From the NCBI RefSeq assembly GCF_004212635.1, contig NZ_PSRT01000043.1:1-60165 (forward strand): a stretch of DNA of 60,165 nt. The letters are read 5' to 3'. Source of the DNA: Bradyrhizobium genosp. SA-3. Its GTDB lineage: Bacteria > Pseudomonadota > Alphaproteobacteria > Rhizobiales > Xanthobacteraceae. The translations under genes were made by a program, and so were the position numbers. The first letter of the stretch is position 1, and every line of letters starts with the position of its first letter. Below the pieces are notes generated by a model. That model was not told the DNA's origin. It worked only from the letters and a program-made list of their open reading frames with translations, and did no database searches. Shown here piece after piece: positions 58,046-60,165 of this stretch.

Positions 58046-58084
58046 GCTACAGATAATGTAGCGTATTGCTACGATAATTGTAGC
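58046..58084. promoter_or_regulatory. Double dyad operator between HxlR and CMD genes
   Basis: Two 17-bp dyads share GCTAC..GTAGC arms: GCTACA-N5-TGTAGC at 58046-58062 and GCTAC-N7-GTAGC at 58068-58084. Their starts are 22 bp apart, about two helical turns. HxlR dimers are the likely ligands. Confidence 0.7.
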
Positions 58085-58098
58085 AAGGGAGACGGCCC

Positions 58099-58653
58099 AT
58101 GTCCCAGCCGATGCCGCGTCTCGCGCCGCTTGATCCGCCTTATCCCCCGGAGATCCAGCCGCAATTCGACCGCATCATGCGTGGCGCCCCGCCGCTGCTG
58201 CTGTTCCGCGTGATGGCAGGCCACCGCCGTGCCTGGGACAAGTTTCGCGCCGGCGGCCTGCTCGATCCCGGCCCGCTCTCGCTGCGCCACCGCGAGATCG
58301 TCATCGACCGCACCTGCGCGCTGAACCAATGCGAGTACGAATGGGGCGTGCATGTCGCGATCTTTGCCGGGCCTGCCCGGCTCACCGAGGAGGAGGTTCG
58401 CGCAACCGTGCTTGGCGATGCGACATCGCCGTGCTGGTCGCTGGGCGAGCAGGCGCTGATCGCGGCCGTCGACGCGCTGCATCACCGTGCGACGTTGGAT
58501 GACGCCGAGTTTGCCGCGCTATCCGCGCATTATGATGAGGCGCAGATCCTGGAGATCATGCTGTTGTGCGGCTTCTACCGCACGGTGTCGTATCTGGCGA
58601 ACGGCTTGAGGCTGCCGTTGGAGGAGAACGCGGCGCGGTTTCCGGCGCTCTAA
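58099..58653 (+). CDS. Carboxymuconolactone decarboxylase family protein
   Basis: This 184-residue CMD-fold protein has the segment RTCALNQCEYEWGVHVAIF with Cys78 and His85 (and Cys73). The second Cys of the AhpD CxxC motif is replaced (CEYEWGVH), so peroxidase chemistry of the AhpD kind is less likely. GAPPLLLFRVMAGHRRAWDKF is the typical N-terminal helix. The gene is divergent from the HxlR regulator across a double operator, a common pairing for detoxification of reactive carbonyls or quinones. The ATG at 58099 follows AAGGGAG. Confidence 0.88.
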   Translation: MSQPMPRLAPLDPPYPPEIQPQFDRIMRGAPPLLLFRVMAGHRRAWDKFRAGGLLDPGPLSLRHREIVIDRTCALNQCEYEWGVHVAIFAGPARLTEEEVRATVLGDATSPCWSLGEQALIAAVDALHHRATLDDAEFAALSAHYDEAQILEIMLLCGFYRTVSYLANGLRLPLEENAARFPAL

Positions 58654-58658
58654 CCGCC

Positions 58659-58774
58659 GTCATTGCGAGGAGCTCGCGACAAAATTGCGTAGCAATTTTG
58701 CGCTGATGCGACGAAGCAATCCAGAATCTTTCCGCGGAGGGATCCTGGATTGCTTCGCTGCGCTCGCAATGACG
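58659..58774. repeat. Palindromic intergenic repeat (CGTCATTGCGAG family)
   Basis: CGTCATTGCGAGGAGC at one end and GCGCTCGCAATGACG at the other are complementary; GCAATCCAG pairs with CTGGATTGC. AAAATTGC-GTA-GCAATTTT is an internal perfect hairpin. It lies between the convergent CMD and kdsD genes. Confidence 0.8.
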
Positions 58775-58793
58775 AGTGGAGAGAGTGTGCGCC

Positions 58794-59801
58794 CTACGCC
58801 ACGCCCGCCCGCAACAGATCGTGCAGATGCACGATGCCGACCACCTTGTCGGCCTCGGTCACGACCAGCGTGGTGATCTTGCGCGTGTTCAGCACCTCGA
58901 TCATCTCGGTCGCGAGCATCGAGGGCGGCACCGTCTTCGGCTCCCTCGTCATGACCTCGTCGACCGTCGCGGTCAGCAGGTCGGGGCGCATGTGGCGGCG
59001 CAGGTCGCCGTCGGTGATGATGCCTGCGATGGCGCCGGCGTCGTCGATGATGCAGACGCAGCCCAGTCCCTTGGCCGACATCTCGACCACGGCATCCGAC
59101 ATCTTGGTGCCGAGCGGCTTGACCGGAATTTCCGCGCCCGTGCGCATGTAGTCGCGGACGAATTTCAGCATCGCCCCCAGCTTGCCGCCGGGGTGGAAAT
59201 GCGCGAACTCCAGCGCGGTGAAGCCGCGGCCTTCGAGCAGGGCGATCGCGATGGCATCGCCGATCGCGGCCTGCATCAGCGTCGAAGTAGTCGGCGCCAG
59301 ATTGTGCGGGCAGGCCTCGCGCGCCTTCGGCAGCTCGATCACGATGTCGGCGGCTTGTCCCAGCGAGGACGCCGCACTCGACGTCACAGCGATCATGGGG
59401 ATCGCAAAACGCGCCGAATAATTCACGAGGTTCTTCATCTCCGGCTGCTCGCCGGACCAGGACAGCGCCATGATGACGTCGTCGGGCGTGATCATGCCGA
59501 GATCGCCATGGCCGGCTTCGGCCGTGTGCACGAAGAAGGCGGGCGTGCCGGTCGAGGCCAGCGTCGCCGCGATCTTGCGGCCCATATGGCCTGACTTGCC
59601 AAGCCCGGTGACGATGACGCGGCCCTTGGCGTTGCGGATCAGGTCGACCGCTCTCGCAAATGTCGCACCCAGTGGGCCGCGCAGGGCGGCGGCAAGCGCG
59701 TTGATGCCGCCGCTCTCGGTCTCGAGCGTGCGGAGCGCGGATTCGACGCTATCAGGGATGGAGCCGGATGATGCGGTCATCAGCGGTTTCGAACTCGGCA
59801 T
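58794..59801 (-). CDS. kdsD: Arabinose-5-phosphate isomerase KdsD/KpsF
   Basis: The 335-residue enzyme converts ribulose 5-phosphate to arabinose 5-phosphate for Kdo synthesis in LPS. The SIS domain is clear (VIVTGLGKSGHMGRKIAATLASTGTPAFFVHTAEAGHGDLGMI; ALSWSGEQPEM). Two CBS domains follow, the first with IIDDAGAIAGIITDGDLRRHM and the second with TTLVVTEADKVVGIVHLHDLL. Length and layout match the family. The start could also be a few codons downstream. It is divergent from the outer-membrane gene at the window edge, which also fits an envelope role. Confidence 0.93.
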   Translation of the reverse strand: MPSSKPLMTASSGSIPDSVESALRTLETESGGINALAAALRGPLGATFARAVDLIRNAKGRVIVTGLGKSGHMGRKIAATLASTGTPAFFVHTAEAGHGDLGMITPDDVIMALSWSGEQPEMKNLVNYSARFAIPMIAVTSSAASSLGQAADIVIELPKAREACPHNLAPTTSTLMQAAIGDAIAIALLEGRGFTALEFAHFHPGGKLGAMLKFVRDYMRTGAEIPVKPLGTKMSDAVVEMSAKGLGCVCIIDDAGAIAGIITDGDLRRHMRPDLLTATVDEVMTREPKTVPPSMLATEMIEVLNTRKITTLVVTEADKVVGIVHLHDLLRAGVA

Positions 59802-59992
59802 GTTCAGGTCCAGGGAGGAGGGGCGTTCGCCCGTTGGCGCCTGCTTAGCACGCCGCGGCCGTGGAGGCGACGCGGCCCCCGAACCCTCAACGGGTCATTA
59901 ACCATAATTGTTTTAACTCCATTAACGATGGTTCCCGCCAACCGATGGGAGGCCGTCGTGAAAGTGTTTGATTTCGTTGGAGTTCTTCCATC

Positions 59993-60165
59993 GTGGGGTC
60001 GTCTCCAGGCATCGGCCGGAGCAAACGCGCGCATTTCCTGCGCGCCGCTTTGCCGTGCCTCGTGCTGACGGCCCTCGAGAGCGCGCCGGCGGGCGCCCAG
60101 AGCCTCACGCCTGACCTGTTCAATCCCAACCGCGGCGGCTTCGCCTCGCCCGAGACGCTGCCGAC
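59993..60165 (+). CDS. Probable outer-membrane beta-barrel protein, 5' part only
   Basis: A GTG at 59993 is the first start after an in-frame TGA and has GGAG ten bases ahead. The frame reads a basic N-terminus, a hydrophobic segment (FLRAALPCLVLTALESAPAGAQ) that looks like a signal peptide, then SLTPDLFNPNRGGFASPETLP, running off the window. I recall this opening from Bradyrhizobium proteins annotated as outer membrane beta-barrel, but only 57 residues are visible. The upstream gap carries TTAACCAT and other TTAA elements. Confidence 0.6.
   Translation, partial: MGSSPGIGRSKRAHFLRAALPCLVLTALESAPAGAQSLTPDLFNPNRGGFASPETLP

Noticed and set aside
59898..59925. TTAACCAT and two more TTAA elements upstream of the last gene, reminiscent of CtrA sites
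   Set aside because: The spacings between TTAA elements (11 and 5 nt) do not fit TTAA-N7-TTAA; only a half-site remains.
1..60165. CRISPR arrays, tRNA or rRNA genes, transposases, integrases, phage genes
   Set aside because: None could be recognised; the only repeats are palindromic intergenic elements and one short tandem array.

Overview
The window is about 60 kb of GC-rich chromosomal DNA from an alphaproteobacterium, most likely Bradyrhizobium. The genus call is an inference. It rests on the divergent nepR-ecfG / phyR general stress locus, a long ornithine decarboxylase leader, homospermidine synthase, DUF3551 secreted proteins, and many copies of palindromic intergenic repeats. I see no rRNA, tRNA, CRISPR array, insertion sequence, phage or plasmid gene.

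Layout. 1-4.5 kb: the start of a GntR regulator behind a perfect 20-bp palindrome, an ECF sigma factor (ECF41/SigJ type) divergent from a carboxymuconolactone decarboxylase-like gene, tandem alpha/beta hydrolases, and an O6-alkylguanine-DNA alkyltransferase. 4.5-16.8 kb: a CoA-dependent beta-oxidation cluster holding two acyl/aryl-CoA ligases, a thiolase, a TetR regulator, a short-chain dehydrogenase, a crotonase, three acyl-CoA dehydrogenases and a nitroreductase. 16.8-22.2 kb: ecfG, nepR, phyR, an NTF2-like protein, a small secreted protein and htpG. 22.3-25.4 kb: an RND efflux pump. 25.8-31 kb: two DUF3551 genes, then a fatty-acyl ligase and a tightly overlapping ACP / adenylating enzyme / ketoreductase set. 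31-36.6 kb: a DUF3095 protein, a DUF2147 protein, MATE and GNAT genes, and sodB behind a perfect EcfG-type promoter.

36.8-44 kb is a metal-homeostasis block. It has two half-size permeases, a Zur-like box directly in front of a His-rich membrane microprotein, a ZnuCBA-type importer, a CobW GTPase with a His tract, a WD40 protein overlapping cobW by one base, and an MgtC-like protein. 44.3-48.7 kb is a polyamine block, all on the minus strand: ornithine decarboxylase behind a leader of roughly 500 nt, a GNAT, a RidA protein and homospermidine synthase. Together these would run ornithine to putrescine to homospermidine. 49-53 kb: an M3 peptidase, a DUF1007 protein and a NicO-type Ni/Co permease, all overlapping. 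53-60 kb: MAPEG, ferrochelatase, a solute-binding protein, a QmcA/NfeD membrane pair, an HxlR regulator divergent from a second CMD gene across a double operator, KdsD, and the start of a probable outer-membrane beta-barrel protein.

The strongest candidates for new biology are the Zur-box / near-leaderless His-rich peptide / ZnuCBA / CobW / WD40 block, the ACP-ligase-reductase module with no ketosynthase, the open frame that spans the decarboxylase leader and stops inside its start codon, and the way one stress circuit is written into nearby promoters (nepR, phyR, sodB). Functions come from reading motifs by eye, with no database search.
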